Shown here: piece after piece, positions 11,095 through 22,275 of the stretch
How the letters are laid out: every line of letters starts with the position of its first letter
Numbering within the stretch: the stretch's first letter is position 1
Origin: Effrenium voratum
Taxonomy: Eukaryota > Sar > Dinophyceae > Suessiales > Symbiodiniaceae
Length of the DNA stretch: 64,000 bases
Direction: 5' to 3'
NCBI GenBank assembly: GCA_963377175.1
Contig: CAUJNA010000849.1
Coordinates: forward strand, 26,001-90,000
Translations under genes and position numbers: made by a program
The notes under the pieces: generated by a model
Told to the model about the DNA's origin: nothing
The model's input: only the letters and a program-made list of their open reading frames with translations
Database searches by the model: none

Positions 11095-11500
11095 GAGAGT
11101 TTTTTTTGAGAGCTTCACCCTGCGAGCGTACTTGAGAGTTTAAGCATTTGACAGGCGTTGAGAGCTTCACCCTTTGAGCGTACTTGAGAGTTTAACATTT
11201 GACAAGCATTGCGAGCTTCACCCTTTGAGAGTTTAAAACATGTGAGAGTTTTTGAGCGTACTTGAGAGTTTACACATTGGACAGGCATTGAGAGCTTCAC
11301 CCTTTGAGCTTTGTGGAGAGTTTAAGCCTTTGACAATTTTTGAGAGCTTCACCTTTGAGCGTATTTAGAGCTTAAGCATTTGACAGGTATTTGAGAGCTT
11401 AAACCTTTGACCGCATTTGAGAGCTTAAACCTAGGCATGTGAGAGCTTCACCCTTTGAGCGTACTTGAGGTCATTTGAGAGCTTCACCCTTTGAGTGGAT
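11095..11500. repeat. GAGAGCTTCACCCTTTGAGC repeat array
   Basis: Eight or so units of about 40-50 bp (GAGAGCTTCACCCTTTGAGC, GTACTTGAGAGTTTAA, CATTTGACAGG) downstream of the coiled-coil stop codon and upstream of the transposase-like gene. No gene seen. Confidence 0.8.
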
Positions 11501-11571
11501 GCATCTGAGCGGGCAGGATTGTTGTTTGACCTGCATTTGCGAGCTCAAGAAAGCGTAAATAAATATCAGCG

Positions 11572-13578
11572 ATGTCGAAACGAAAACATGAAGCTGAAGC
11601 AGACGACTGGACTCGGCTTTTGGAAAGCCGTAGCGCAGGCCCATCGGAGTTTCGACGAATTGCGGGAGAAGGCTGCTCGGATTCTACTTTGCGTCGGCGC
11701 AAGTCGTCCTTTCGCGAGACTACCATGGAAGACATTCACGTGCCTGGTGTCGACGGGACAACCCTCTCATTTCCTGTCATCAATTTACTTGCTCTTTGGC
11801 AGCACTTGATCAGCACCTGCGCAGCCTTCGGCCGTCACGTTGTGTCTATTGGCAGCGGACAGCAATCCCTTTACCTTTATTTGGATGAAGTGACACCTGG
11901 AAACCCGCTTCAGCCATGTAATCAGAAAAAAGCTTATGCTTTTTACGCGTCTACAAGCGGCATGTGGCAGCAGTCTTCCTCGGAGTCTGCATGGTGGGCG
12001 CTGGCACTACTTCGCACCGTTGACAAGGATCTGATACAAGGCGGCCTCACCACTTTTTTTTGCGCTTTGGTCAAGACGGCGCACAAGTGGCGCCTTGGGC
12101 AACTCCTCAAGGTAGGATCTGAGTCGCTCTTTGTTTCTTTACGGCTGACCATGGTTTTCGCGGACGAGCCTGCGCTGAAAGCGGCGCTGGCTTGCAAGGG
12201 TTCGGCCGGGCGCAAAGTTTGCTTTCGCTGCGCGAACGTTCACGGACGTGCTGCCGGCGATCTCAACGCAGTCCACGCAGCGGGCTTACAATCTTTATCA
12301 GCGCAGCTGCACGAATGCCAGTTTGTGACAGACGAAGATGTATTTGAAGTCGTTGACCTATTGCAAGAACAATCACTACGTGTGTCTCGCTCGCGACTAT
12401 CCGAAATGGAGACGAGCTTGGGCTGGAGCGCGATTCCGAATGGCTTGCTGTGTGACAAGGTGCATAGATCAATTGCGCCACCAAGCATATTCTGCTACGA
12501 TCCGATGCATGTGTTTTGGGTTCACGGACTTTTCAGCTTGCACACAATGTGGCTTTTGAATTCTTTGCGCAGGCTAGGTTGGGAAAGGAACGCGGTGATT
12601 GACAGTCTCCTAGATTTGAATGGAAAAATTCAGGGGCGGCAAAAGCTGACATCTTCCCAGATACGTCGCTCGCTTCAGCCAGAGTTCTTCAACGATGGCG
12701 GCTGGAAAGCCAACGCGAGCACGCAAGTCGCTATAGTGCCTTTGTTGCACTTTTGGGCGATGTTCATGGTCCCGCCCCCGGCAGGCCACGCTGAGGCCGT
12801 GGAGTTTCGATGCTTCTCACTTCTTTGCAACTGCGCCAGCATCGCCAGGCGGCTGAAGTTGCTTGGCTGCCTTTTATATTTCATATAGTTTCCTTGATGG
12901 AGCGCTGTCAGCCACTAGGTCGTCTTTGAGCAATGTTAGAGTTTGTCATATTGCTGAAAGTTTTGAGAGCTTGTGAGGTTCATCGTGGGGCCCGATCAAG
13001 TCGGAGAAAGCCTCGTTGCGGAATACAACCGTGTTGTCGGCGAATTCCTTCGCGAATGCAAAGATCTTCATGAACCCGAATTGCGGCCGAAGCATCATTA
13101 TGCACTTCATCTCGGCTTGCAATGGCTACAGCACAGCCAACTGGCCGATGCATTTGTGCATGAGCGGAAGCATCGATTGATCAAAGCAAAGATTGAGTTA
13201 CAGGCGGGGCCCGCCGAAAATGTGTCAGCCCAGATTTTGACTGCCTTGACTTGTGTCCAAGCCAAAGAGATGCGCGCCCTTGGGCTCTGGGAGCCGCACT
13301 TTGCTTCTGATTCAGAGCTGAAGCTTCCGCGCATGAGTTTGCGCACGGGGCAGCCGCTGCTGCTGGCGTCTGAATGCATCATGCTTGAAGCATTTCGTCG
13401 CCGAGGCGAAGTGATTGAATGTCTAGGTGCGGTTTTTCGACGCGTGGTTCAAGAGATGCCCGGCGTGCTTTCTTTTGAGCCCACAAGCTGTAAGGCGTGG
13501 CGTCAGCTGAACTCCTGTAAATGGCTTTGCCCTGCCTATTGGAGAGAGGTGGATGGCAACTTGCTCGTGTTGGTTTGA
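11572..13578 (+). pseudogene. DDE-transposase-like protein, two open segments
   Basis: Segment 1 (11572-12888, 438 codons) starts MSKRKHEAEADDWTRLLES. It contains LRLTMVFADEPALKAALACK, a zinc-knuckle-like CFRCANVHGR (C-x2-C), and FCYDPMHVFWVHG (an acidic D-x-x-H centre). Segment 2 (12973-13578) has RPKHHYALHLG and a downstream FVHERKHRLIK. The order of an acidic segment, C-x2-C, D-x-x-H, K-x-H-H and then E-x-x-H follows large eukaryotic DDE transposases of the Plavaka/KDZ type, and I recall similar proteins in Symbiodiniaceae. Stops between 12,889 and 12,972 separate the two halves: either an intron (the region has GAGAGTTT-like sequence) or decay. No terminal inverted repeats were found. Family assignment is tentative. 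Confidence 0.5.
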
Positions 13579-13599
13579 CGGACTCGACGATGGCTGTCT

Positions 13600-13990
13600 T
13601 GAAAAATTGTGCGGCTGGAGAGTTTCGGAGAGTTTCGACAGCGTGGAGAGTCTTGAGCGGCTAGAGAGTTTTGACAGCGTTCATTGACGGATCCTTGAAA
13701 GATTTCACTCTTTTTCGACCGCTTTCGTATCTAGGCACTGCTTGTTTTCTGCAATTCTGTGCTGACCACAACGTGTGATTTTTGCTCTCCGATAACTTTT
13801 CGTAACTTTTTGTAACTTTTTATAAGTTTTTATAAGTTTTTCTAAGTTTTTCTAACTTTTTTTATCTTTTTTTGCGAACTTACTACCTGCGGATAACTGT
13901 CTGTATCTGTTGCGAAGTTAGTTATAAGTAGATGCAAGTTCCGTTAAATCTGTGTAACCTCTATATCTTGTCTGTAACTCCTGCGGCTGG
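13600..13990. other. Spacer with T-rich AACTTTTT/AAGTTTTT runs
   Basis: No gene seen. 13,620-13,680 still has GAGAGTTT words. 13,795-13,935 is a run of TAACTTTTTGTAACTTTT and TAAGTTTTT units similar to 1,070-1,210. Confidence 0.6.
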
Positions 13991-14004
13991 TCTTAGTAGA
14001 GTTT

Positions 14005-14661
14005 TTGCTGCAGGAGGCAGTTGGATTTGACGCGGACTGTGCGGACAATCCAGCTGATTGCCGCAGCTACGTAATCACACAGCGCTTCTCGCGGAAAAAA
14101 ATGCATCACTCTCTCCTTGCATTTGCTCTGCTTGGCGGTCTGTGTCATGTTCTGTTGATGCCTGACCAGCTGTCTGCGCATTGCTGTTTCTGTGAGTCTC
14201 AAGAAAGATACAGTCGCATTGGGAACGGCAGCTTGCGCAGCGGCACATCGAAACACTGTCTTTGCACACACGTACGTGCATGTTTGTTTGAGATAACTTT
14301 GACTTCTGTGGAGCCGGCCAGGGCCGATGCGGACGAGATCCTTCGACAAGCCGGCTTCTTTGCTTTCAAGCGCCTCCTCGGTCGCATAGGCGGCGGGGCC
14401 ATGCGTCCTTCGACTGCGAGCGCACCAGAGCTCAGCGAACTTCTCCGCACGTATCGCGATTTTCATCGCGTGGAGAACCTGCAGAGCGCCGGCTACAGCC
14501 AAGACAGCATCCTCCACAACCGAACAGAACTTCGCATGGCAGAGCAAACGCTCAGGTATTTCTTGGCATGGAGAAAGCAAGCCACGAGAGAGCAGAAAGA
14601 GAAAGTGGCGGAGGAAGAGCATAACCTTCGAGCGAGCGCAAGCCCTTGCAGTCCAAGTTGA
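14005..14661 (+). CDS. Possible hypothetical protein
   Basis: Open frame of 218 codons. The C-terminal part (DEILRQAGFFAFKRLLGR, later AEQTLRYFLAWRKQATREQK) looks helical and real. The N-terminal part is Cys/His-rich and less convincing. The first ATG lies just behind a gctgcag acceptor-like site, so this may be an internal or last exon. The opposite strand has a longer open frame (13993-14970), and I cannot decide between the strands from composition. No family recognised. Confidence 0.25.
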   Translation: MLQEAVGFDADCADNPADCRSYVITQRFSRKKMHHSLLAFALLGGLCHVLLMPDQLSAHCCFCESQERYSRIGNGSLRSGTSKHCLCTHVRACLFEITLTSVEPARADADEILRQAGFFAFKRLLGRIGGGAMRPSTASAPELSELLRTYRDFHRVENLQSAGYSQDSILHNRTELRMAEQTLRYFLAWRKQATREQKEKVAEEEHNLRASASPCSPS

Positions 14662-14989
14662 ACCCCCTCGAGGAATTTGGAGCGAGGGCGGTGCCGTGCG
14701 GCCCAGAAGTCGCAGCCCTGCTAGGACAAGTTCTGCTGTCCGCAGCAGGCGCGCGCCCAACGAGCCGTGCGCGGCGTGAAGAAGGTCTTCTTCTTGGGTA
14801 AATGGCTTCCGTGCCTGCTGCGCGCTCCCCTCTGTCACTATAGTGCTTGCTTGCTTAGGGCTTGTGATCGCAAAGCGCGATCCGCCGAAGGAACAGACAA
14901 TTGCATTCGGCGAATGGACAAAAAAGAGCCTGGTCCTAGTTGCACGTCGTGGAAAATGCTTTCGGGCCACCCGTCTTCTAGTATCACAG

Positions 14990-15530
14990 GTTTCAAGTTG
15001 TTTTACATTTTTTGGTTGGCTTGGCTGAATATGAGCCCAAAATGAAGCTCTGCCACTGGAAATTCCACAAAACTACATCAACCACAGCAAGAATTCATTC
15101 CGTGTAAGAATTTGGCATTAGATTTAGGACATTTTCAGTCTATTTATCACAGGTTTCAAGTTTTTGCATTTTTTGCTGGCTTGGCGGAATATGAGCCCAA
15201 AATGAAGCTCTGCCACTGAAAATTCCACGAAACTACATCAACCACAGCAAAAATTCATTCAATGTAAGAATTTGGGCATTAGATGTAGGACATTTTCATT
15301 TTTTATCACAGGTTATTTTGAGTTTTTTTATCACAGGTTTCAAGTTTTTCATTTTTTTGGTTGGCTTGGCGGAATATGAGCCCAAAATGAAGCTCTGCCA
15401 CTCAAAATTCCACGAAACTACATCAACCACAGCAAGAATTCATTCAATGTAAGAATTTGGGCATTCGATTTAGGACATTTTTCAGTTTTTTATCACAGGT
15501 TTCAAGTTGTTTTACATTGTTTCTTCGCGG
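14990..15530. repeat. Tandem repeat of about 160-185 bp, three to four units
   Basis: Each unit has TATCACAGGTTTCAAGTT, GCGGAATATGAGCCCAAAAT, AAGCTCTGCCACT and AACTACATCAACCACAGC, ending TTAGGACATTTTCAGT. A last partial copy (TTTCAAG...GAGCCCAACATGAAGCTC) lies beyond the next array at 16,145-16,195, so the 37-bp array expanded inside one unit. Confidence 0.85.
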
Positions 15531-15542
15531 AATATGAGCCCG

Positions 15543-16145
15543 AATGTCCACCACAAAGCAGGCAAAATCTGCGCGCACCTTATGTCCACCGCAAAGCAGG
15601 CAAAATCTGCGCGCACCTTATGTCCACCACAAAGCAGGCAAAATCTGCGCGCACCTTATGTCCACCACAAAACAAGCAAAATCTGCGCGCGCCTTATGTC
15701 CACCACAAGGCAGGTAAAAATCAGCATGCGACAAATGTCCACCACAAAGCAGGCAAAATTTGCGTCCACGACAGAGCAGGCAAAATCTGCGGGCGCCTTA
15801 TGTCCACCACAAAGCAAGCAAATTCTGCGCGCACCTTAAATCATCCACAAAGCAGGCAAAATCTGCGCGCGCCTTATGTCCACCACAAAGCAGGCAAAAT
15901 CTGCGGGCGCCTTATGTCCACCACAAAGCAGGCAAAATCCGCACCTTATGTCCACCACAAAGCAGGCAAAATCTGCGCGCACTTTATGTCCACCACAAAG
16001 CAGGCAAAATCTGCGCGCACCTTATGTCCACCGCAAAGCAGGCAAAATTTGCGGGCGCCTTATGTCCACCACAAAGCAGGCAAAATCCGCACCTTATGTC
16101 CACCACAAAGCAGGCAAAATCTGCGCGCACCTTATGTCCACCACA
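15543..16145. repeat. Minisatellite of 36-38 bp, about 16 units
   Basis: Units of TGTCCACCACAAAGCAGG, CAAAATCTGCGCGCACCTTA, with some shortened copies. It is open in all plus frames and yields MSTTKQAKSAR-type peptides that are artefacts. Confidence 0.95.
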
Positions 16146-16232
16146 CGTTTCAAGTTTTTTTACATTTTGAGCCCAACATGAAGCTCTGCCACTGAAAATC
16201 CGCCGACATTGCTCGGCGTGTCGGACACCTAA

Positions 16233-16345
16233 GAGAGGATAGAGGATAAACCCCCCCCTAACCCCCCCCCCCACCCGACGTCTGATACGTGGGGGGGGGG
16301 CCCCCCAAAAATATATAAAAGATTGGTTCTAGGGTAGGGTATTTT
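16233..16345. other. C/G homopolymer tracts at the edge of the AT-rich insert
   Basis: Runs of C7-C10 are followed by G9-C6 at 16,290-16,306, then an abrupt fall in GC. 16,330-16,375 contains TTTTAGGGTTCAGGG, which includes one telomere-like TTTAGGG. I take about 16,310-16,320 as the left edge of the viral insert. No terminal repeat or target-site duplication could be identified. Confidence 0.4.
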
Positions 16346-16581
16346 CAGTTCAGGGTTTTAGGGTTCAGGGATGAAATTAAACAAGCAAACCATTTTGTTC
16401 AAAATGCCAAGGTTGATTGTGGGGATTTTTCTAAAATGTCTAAACAATTTTTTACAATTTTTCATTTAATAACAGTCTAAGATATTGACATTTTCAAGGT
16501 TCGGGTTTCAGACAATTTTTAAGCTTTCTGGGGGATACAAGTGCTTAATCATATTATAAGTTGTTAATATGAATAAGCGAT

Positions 16582-16917
16582 TTATTGCTCTACGTCAGTT
16601 TGATTATGTATTCTATCCATATTTTCTATACGCTTTAAACTTTTAACGTGTCTGCCTACATCGTATTTCTTTACTATATCATTACAATAGAAACAATCTG
16701 CATATTCGTCATCCCGCTTTTCTTTTGCATTGGTTAATAGTTCAGTTTTATGTTCTTTGTAATATTCTTTATTGTATTGACTTATCTTATCATTTTGCTT
16801 CAGTCTATATCTCCGTCTTGCTTCTAAACAGATATTACAATTTTTATGTTCATTAACAAAATTATCAATAGTCCTATTTATTTTACATTTAGAGCATTGT
16901 TTCATTTCTTCGGTCAT
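16582..16917 (-). CDS. Small zinc-finger protein
   Basis: 111 residues. It has C-x2-C (KQCSKCKIN, residues 7-12) paired with C-x2-C (CNICLEARRR, about 32-36), then a Lys/Arg/Tyr-rich helix and a second pair CFYCND (about 75-78) with a nearby H. Two treble-clef or zinc-ribbon-like sites are likely, so DNA or RNA binding is probable. It is divergent from the polymerase gene. A promoter-like GGTTTAAAGA lies 28 nt upstream of the ATG (16945-16954 on the plus strand). The frame is intact. No family named. Confidence 0.6.
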   Translation of the reverse strand: MTEEMKQCSKCKINRTIDNFVNEHKNCNICLEARRRYRLKQNDKISQYNKEYYKEHKTELLTNAKEKRDDEYADCFYCNDIVKKYDVGRHVKSLKRIENMDRIHNQTDVEQ

Positions 16918-16944
16918 TTATTCCTACTATATTAAGGGGTCTTT

Positions 16945-16954
16945 TCTTTAAACC
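16945..16954 (-). promoter_or_regulatory. TACTTAAAGA-type promoter motif (zinc-finger gene)
   Basis: Minus-strand GGTTTAAAGA. Its last A is 28 nt from the ATG of the gene at 16582-16917. It is a weaker match to the fixed-spacing motif found before six other viral genes. Confidence 0.5.
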
Positions 16955-17103
16955 ATTTCAAGGGTATTTCTCAACATTTGTTTACATTGTTTTCATTTAA
17001 TAACAGTCTAAGATTTTGACATTTTCAAGGTCCTTTTTTTTGGTCATTGTTATGGTTTAGGGTGGCTCATTAGGATGCCCTTTGAAGTATGCCTCAAAAT
17101 CTC

Positions 17104-17285
17104 ATATGCTCTCAGAGCATCTGAAAAAACTATGCTGTTTGAACATACCCGTATGCTCTCGGAGCATCCCGAAAGCTAATCCCCACCTAAATTGAGGCAT
17201 TTTTTGTATGCTCCCAGAGCATCCCCATATGCTCAAAAAACTGATGCTCCCGACAGCATCCTGAAAGGAGCATAGTTTCGGAGCA
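17104..17285. promoter_or_regulatory. Array of four ATGCTC..GAGCAT palindromes
   Basis: Palindromes at 17106-17120 (ATGCTCTCAGAGCAT), 17153-17167, 17208-17222 and 17244-17259 (imperfect, ATGCTCCCGACAGCAT), with extra half-sites GGAGCAT at about 17,268 and 17,281. They are spaced 36-55 bp apart in the gap between the divergent zinc-finger and polymerase genes. Candidate operator sites or a replication-origin element. Confidence 0.5.
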
Positions 17286-17423
17286 TATAAGGGTCTCAAT
17301 TCTGGTAAAATGAGCCATTGTTGAGGGTTCAATTCCCGCCCCTGCCACCTATTAGAGGAAACCCATTTGTTTCCCTTGTTTCAACCCAACCCCAATCCCA
17401 TAACCACCAAACATAAACAAAAC

Positions 17424-17433
17424 TACTTAAAGA
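17424..17433 (+). promoter_or_regulatory. TACTTAAAGA promoter motif (polymerase)
   Basis: Exact TACTTAAAGA. Its last base is 27 nt before the A of the polymerase ATG at 17460. Confidence 0.65.
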
Positions 17434-17459
17434 GAAAATACCTTATATAGTATAGATAT

Positions 17460-20400
17460 ATGGCAGGGGAATACAGTTCGGGTTCAGTAATTGACTATTT
17501 GTTATCCAGTAAAGAAGCAACCATAAAAACAGGGAAGAATAACAAACCATTGAAAAAACTAATCATCAACAACAAAGAATACTATTACAACAAAGACAAA
17601 CCATTATCCTCATCACTTCAAACCAAACTCAATCAAGTCAGCAACACACAAGGTTTCAAACGGCTTCATCTTCTCAAAAAAGCATCAAACACAATGAGAG
17701 GCATTAAAACAATCCAGAAATACAGATTAAAAATAGGAGCAAAAACATCAGAGACATTTTCGGCATTGAAAGGGTATGCCAACACATATTCAATAACCAA
17801 CATACCATTCAAGGAATACAAAGGATTAACATATCTTTTATGGCAAGAAAAGAAACTAACATGGTTTTTACAACAAGCAAAGTCAATGAAACTACTGATT
17901 GATGTTGAGGCTGTTTTGATAAAGTTAATGTAGATGGTGATGAAACAGAAGACACTGTCAGTGCATCAAACACGCTTGGAATATCTACCAAAGATGAAAA
18001 TGATGTACAAATAAAACACAATATGAGAAGCAGGAGATATAACATTCTAAATGTAGGAGACTTGAAAAAAGCATTGGAAAATATGCCTAAAGATATTGAA
18101 CTACAAATTGAAAACTCACCTTTGAAACATTCAGGATTGAAGATTACTAAGATTAACAAAATCTTCATCCACTACGACAAATACAATCCAAACAGAGCAG
18201 GTAAATATATGGAACTACCAGAATGGATTTCAAAGAAAAAAGCATGTATCAACATACAGAATGAAGATGAGTTATGTGTTAAATATTGTGTTTTATGTAA
18301 ATTTTGTGAAGTCTTCAAGAAAGACCATCCACAACATATGAGACACTACAAGAAATTAATAACTACTGAAAGTCTAATTCAATGGGATGGTGTAAATTTT
18401 CCAGCATCCAACGATGACATTGACACATTTGAATCAATTAAGCAAAATTCTATATCAGTTAATGTTTATGTTGAAGATGAGAACCAAACCATCAGAGCAG
18501 ACAGAATAACAAAAATTGAAAGACCATCTTGTCATATTAACTTATTGCGGATTGAAAAAATAATAACGAACACTATGTTTTAATAAAAGATTTTAGTAGA
18601 TTAGCAGGAAGACAAACAAACAAAACAACTAATAAAATGTTTTTGTAGTTTTTGTCAGCACGGCTTCAAGTCAGAAAAACTTTTAAATTCTCACTTAATA
18701 AAAGGTTGTATGGCAAATGACATTCAACAAACAAAAATGCCAGAAGAAGGAACATCAATGAAGATTGAAAAAGCATTTTAAGAAACTGAAAGCACCATTT
18801 GTTATTTATGGTGATTTTGAATGTTTAACAACAGAAACATCAGATGGAATAAAGGGAACATACCAAAATCATAAACCAACCGGTTATATGCTTAACCTTG
18901 TTAATGCTTATAGTGGTGCAATGAAACCATTTTTATAGAGAGGTGAAGATTGTATTGATAAATTTTGTGAAACATTAAACAATATTAGAGATGATGTTAT
19001 GGAACAAATGAAAGAATCAAAAGATATTGATATGACAGATTTAGATGAAATTAAATATTTAGAAGCTAAAAAGTGTTTCTTATGTAATCGAGCTTTTGAC
19101 AACAGAGTAGAAGCGAAAAAGAAAGTTGCTGACCATTGCCACTTTACTGGATTATACAGAGGAGCGGCACATATGAAATGCAATATAGACATTGTTTTAA
19201 CAAATATCATATACCAGTATTCTTTCACAATCTTAAAAAACTATGATGCTCACCTAATAATTTCTAATCTTGAAAAGCTAAACACAACGAAAGAAAGCAT
19301 ATCAGTAATAGCACAGAACAGTGAGAAGTTTATTACATTTTCATTATACAGACTTGAATTTAAGGATAGTTTCAGTTTCTTGTCATCATCATTAGATAAA
19401 CTTGTTAAATTGACAAAGTATGAAGATAATAAATTAAGGGACAACTGGCAGGAACATTTTAAATATAGTTTCAAAGGCAAATACATTAAAACGAAAAAGA
19501 TTTATTTTGACTGACAGAAAGGGAGTTTATCCTTATGACTATTGTAATGACTTCAATAAATTTAATGACACTGAACTACCGGAAAAGAAACATTTTTATA
19601 GTAGATTAAGTGAAGAAGATATAAGCGATGCTGACTATGAAAGAGCAAAACTAATATGGAAGCACTTTAACATCAAAAACCTCGGTGAATATCACGATTT
19701 ATATTTAGAAACCGATGTATTATTATTAACCGATGTATATGAAAATTTCAGAAAACAATGTCTATCAGATTATGAATTAGACCCAGCTCATTTCTACACT
19801 TTGCCAAACTTTGCTTGGGACGCGATGCTATTAAAAACAGGAATTGAACTTGAACTTTTACACGATGAAGAAGTTTATAAAATGATAGAGCAAGGACTAA
19901 GAGGTGGTATGTTTCAGGTTTCAATGAGAAAAGCAACTGCTAATAATAAGTATATGGGAGATACTTATGATGAATTATTTAGATGCTAATAATCTTTATG
20001 GACTGGCAATGTGTAAGAAACTACCATACAAGAAAATAAGATTTGTAAAGGATAATTTCACAGAAGAAGACATTAAATATCACGACAGTAATTACAGCAG
20101 TAAAGGTTATATTTTAGATGTTTATTTAGAATATCCGAAAGAATGCCACGACAAACATACTTATTACCCATTAGCACCAGAAATTATGAGTGTGTCAGCA
20201 GATATGCTTAGTGATTATCAGAAAGAAACCTACAAAGCATATCATTTTAATAATGCTCCAAAAGATGAGAAAACAAACAAGTTGATACTAAATGTTATGG
20301 ATAAACAAAATTATGCTTTACATATTGACATTTTAAAATTCTATTTGAAACAAGGACTTAAAATCAAGAAAATCAACAGAGTAATAGAATTTAGACACAA

Positions 20401-21252
20401 GCAATGGTTGAAACCGTGGATTGACTTTAACACAGAGAAGAGAAAGAACGCTACAAGCGACTTTTCAAAAGATATGTACAAATTAATGAACAACGCTGTA
20501 TACGGCAAGACTATATGAGAGAACACATTGACTTTGAGCTGGTTGATACACCTGAACGCTACCAAAAAAGTGTGAATAATCCAAATTTCAAATACAGACA
20601 TATCATCAATGAAAATCTTATAGGAGTTGAAAAAGCAAAAAGTGTAGTTAGCTTGAATAAACCAATATATGTAGGAATGAGTATTTTAGATTTATCAAAA
20701 CAACATATGTATTCATTTTACTATGACATTATGAAACCGAAATATAAAAATAATATCAGAATGTTATATACTGATACTGACAGTTTTGTATTACATATTA
20801 AAACCGAAGATGTATACGATGACTTTAATGACATGAAGGACTATATGGATTTCAGTGGTTATGACCCTAAACACAAATGTTATGATAAAACAAACAAGAA
20901 GACGCTTGGTTGCTTTAAGGATGAAGCCGACGGCAAGATTATAACGAACTTTATAGCATTGAAACCTAAATCTTACTGTTTTAAAATTCATAATGAGACA
21001 AAAGAAGAGAAAAAGAGCAAGGGAATAGTTAAACATGAAGTGAAGAAGGAACTGTCATATAATTCTTATGATGGCACACTCAAAAACAATAGTTGTGACA
21101 CTATAACATTCAACAGCATTAGAAGTAAAGCACATCAAATATATAGCATAACTCAAACAAAGCAAAGTCTCTCTGCATATGAAAATAAACGCTTTTACAT
21201 AGACAGTATTAATTCACTTCCCTATGGACATTATCTTTGCTTTAAAGAGTAG
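17460..21252 (+). pseudogene. polB: Protein-primed DNA polymerase B, disrupted
   Basis: About 1,250 codons of PLV/Polinton-type family B polymerase spread over several frames. Order: a basic N-terminus; a YNILNVGDLKKALENMP segment; a C-x2-C..H..C finger near 18,650; exonuclease motif YGDFECL (about 18,815); an endonuclease VII-like CFLCNRAF ... DHCHFTGLYRG unit (about 19,075-19,180); LETDVLLLTDVY; polymerase motif A YLDANNLYG (about 19,975); motif B NNAVYGK (about 20,490); and motif C YTDTDS (about 20,768). Breaks: frameshifts near 17,930, 18,580, 19,505 and 19,980; TAG at 18936-18938; TGA at 20516-20518. Catalytic residues persist, so decay is recent or some breaks are assembly errors. It would replicate the viral genome from a protein primer. 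Confidence 0.9.
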
Positions 21253-21269
21253 ATTCCCTATATAGATAG

Positions 21270-21817
21270 ATGGATAAAAAAGGACAAATTGATTATTCAA
21301 ATGGTAAAATTTATAGCATCAGAAACAACATAGATGATGATGTATATGTTGGTTCAACAGTGAGACCACTATATAAAAGATTTGATGCACATAGAAGTTG
21401 TGCAAGACAAAACAAATTTCAATGTTTAAAACTTCATAGTAAAATGAAGGAACTTGGTATGGATAATTTTTCTATAGAACTGGTTGAAGAATGCCCGTGT
21501 GAAAATGTAGAGCAGTTGAAACGCAGAGAAGGGCAAGTCATTAGAGAAATAGCAACGTTGAATATGTGTATTGCTGGACGCAACAAACAAGAATATGACA
21601 AAAATATAGAGAAAATAACAAGGGTAGAAAACATCAACAATACAGAAACTACTATGAATAAAACACTGACAAAGTCAAGCAACAAATCAATGCGTGGGCG
21701 TCAAGACCTTATGTGTGTGAATGTGGTGAGACAATAAGACGAGACAGTTTAAACAAACATCTAAAATCAACAAAGCACAAAACCTTATTAGAGGAACTTA
21801 ACAAAAGTAGCGAGTAA
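21270..21817 (+). pseudogene. GIY-YIG endonuclease with zinc-finger tail (frameshifted)
   Basis: Intact open frame 21270-21737 (155 codons) with GIY-YIG features: GKIYSIRNN, then DDVYVGSTVRPLYKRFDAH, and a downstream KLHSKMKELG..NFSIELVEE block with the catalytic-site Glu in VEQLKRREGQVI. Beyond about 21,690 the natural C-terminus continues one frame over as PYVCECGETIRRDSLNKHLK, a C-x-C..H..H finger, to a TAA at 21815-21817. A single frameshift therefore cuts off the DNA-binding tail. It follows the polymerase stop by 17 bp. Probable homing or repair-type nuclease. Confidence 0.8.
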
Positions 21818-21828
21818 AAATACAAATA

Positions 21829-21838
21829 TACTTAAAGA
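21829..21838 (+). promoter_or_regulatory. TACTTAAAGA promoter motif
   Basis: Exact motif. Its last base is 27 nt before the ATG at 21865. Confidence 0.65.
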
Positions 21839-21864
21839 AATAATTATATTATATATTAAGTAAA

Positions 21865-22250
21865 ATGACCTGCTTTATTGTAGATGGCAATAAAAATGAA
21901 ATTTCTATGACAAATGATGAATTTGATTTGTTGTGGAATTCTATTGAGGGTGAAGTTTCAGACTTCAGCACGGATACAGAGGAAGAAATTCAGAAGGCAA
22001 AGGAAAAGGAAAGTAAGAAGAATATAATTATGTATTAAACAAGAAATATAAAGAAGAAGGATACTTTAAAGAGTATTTTATAGAAAATGATAGGTCATTA
22101 GAATGTGAAAGATGCGGTTGTATGATTAAAAATAAGTCTAATATGGCAAAGCATTTAAGGACTGATAAATGTAAAAGAATTCATAGAGAAAGAGCATATC
22201 AGAATGCTGTTGAGAAAGTATGTTATAAATATTTAACTAATACAAATTGA
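21865..22250 (+). pseudogene. Small zinc-finger protein, frameshifted
   Basis: Frame 1 (21865-22038, 57 codons) starts MTCFIVDGNKNEISMTNDEF and turns acidic. From about 22,015 a second frame continues as EYNYVLNKKYKEEGYF, then LECERCGCMIKNKSNMAKHL and RTDKCKR to a TGA at 22248-22250. C-x2-C-x-C..H..C looks like a C2HC finger. One indel joins the two frames into a protein of about 125 residues. The 3' end runs into a perfect hairpin shared with the convergent integrase gene. Confidence 0.6.
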
Positions 22251-22275
22251 TAACATTATCTTAAAATAATGTTAT
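22250..22275. terminator. AT hairpin between convergent genes
   Basis: ATAACATTAT at 22250-22259 pairs perfectly with ATAATGTTAT at 22266-22275 over a 6-nt loop. It overlaps the stop codons of both the zinc-finger gene (plus) and the integrase (minus), so it could end both transcripts. Confidence 0.55.

Noticed and set aside
13993..14970. 325-codon minus-strand open frame
   Set aside because: It overlaps the plus-strand candidate at 14005-14661, is Arg/Ala/Ser-rich without any motif, and ends in low-complexity sequence; probably a GC-driven open frame.
15507..16195. Plus-strand frames MSTTKQAKSAR of up to 191 codons
   Set aside because: Pure tandem repeat, open in several frames at once.
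16345..16375. Telomere repeat at the left PLV edge
   Set aside because: Only one TTTAGGG unit within degenerate TTCAGGG-like DNA; not an array.
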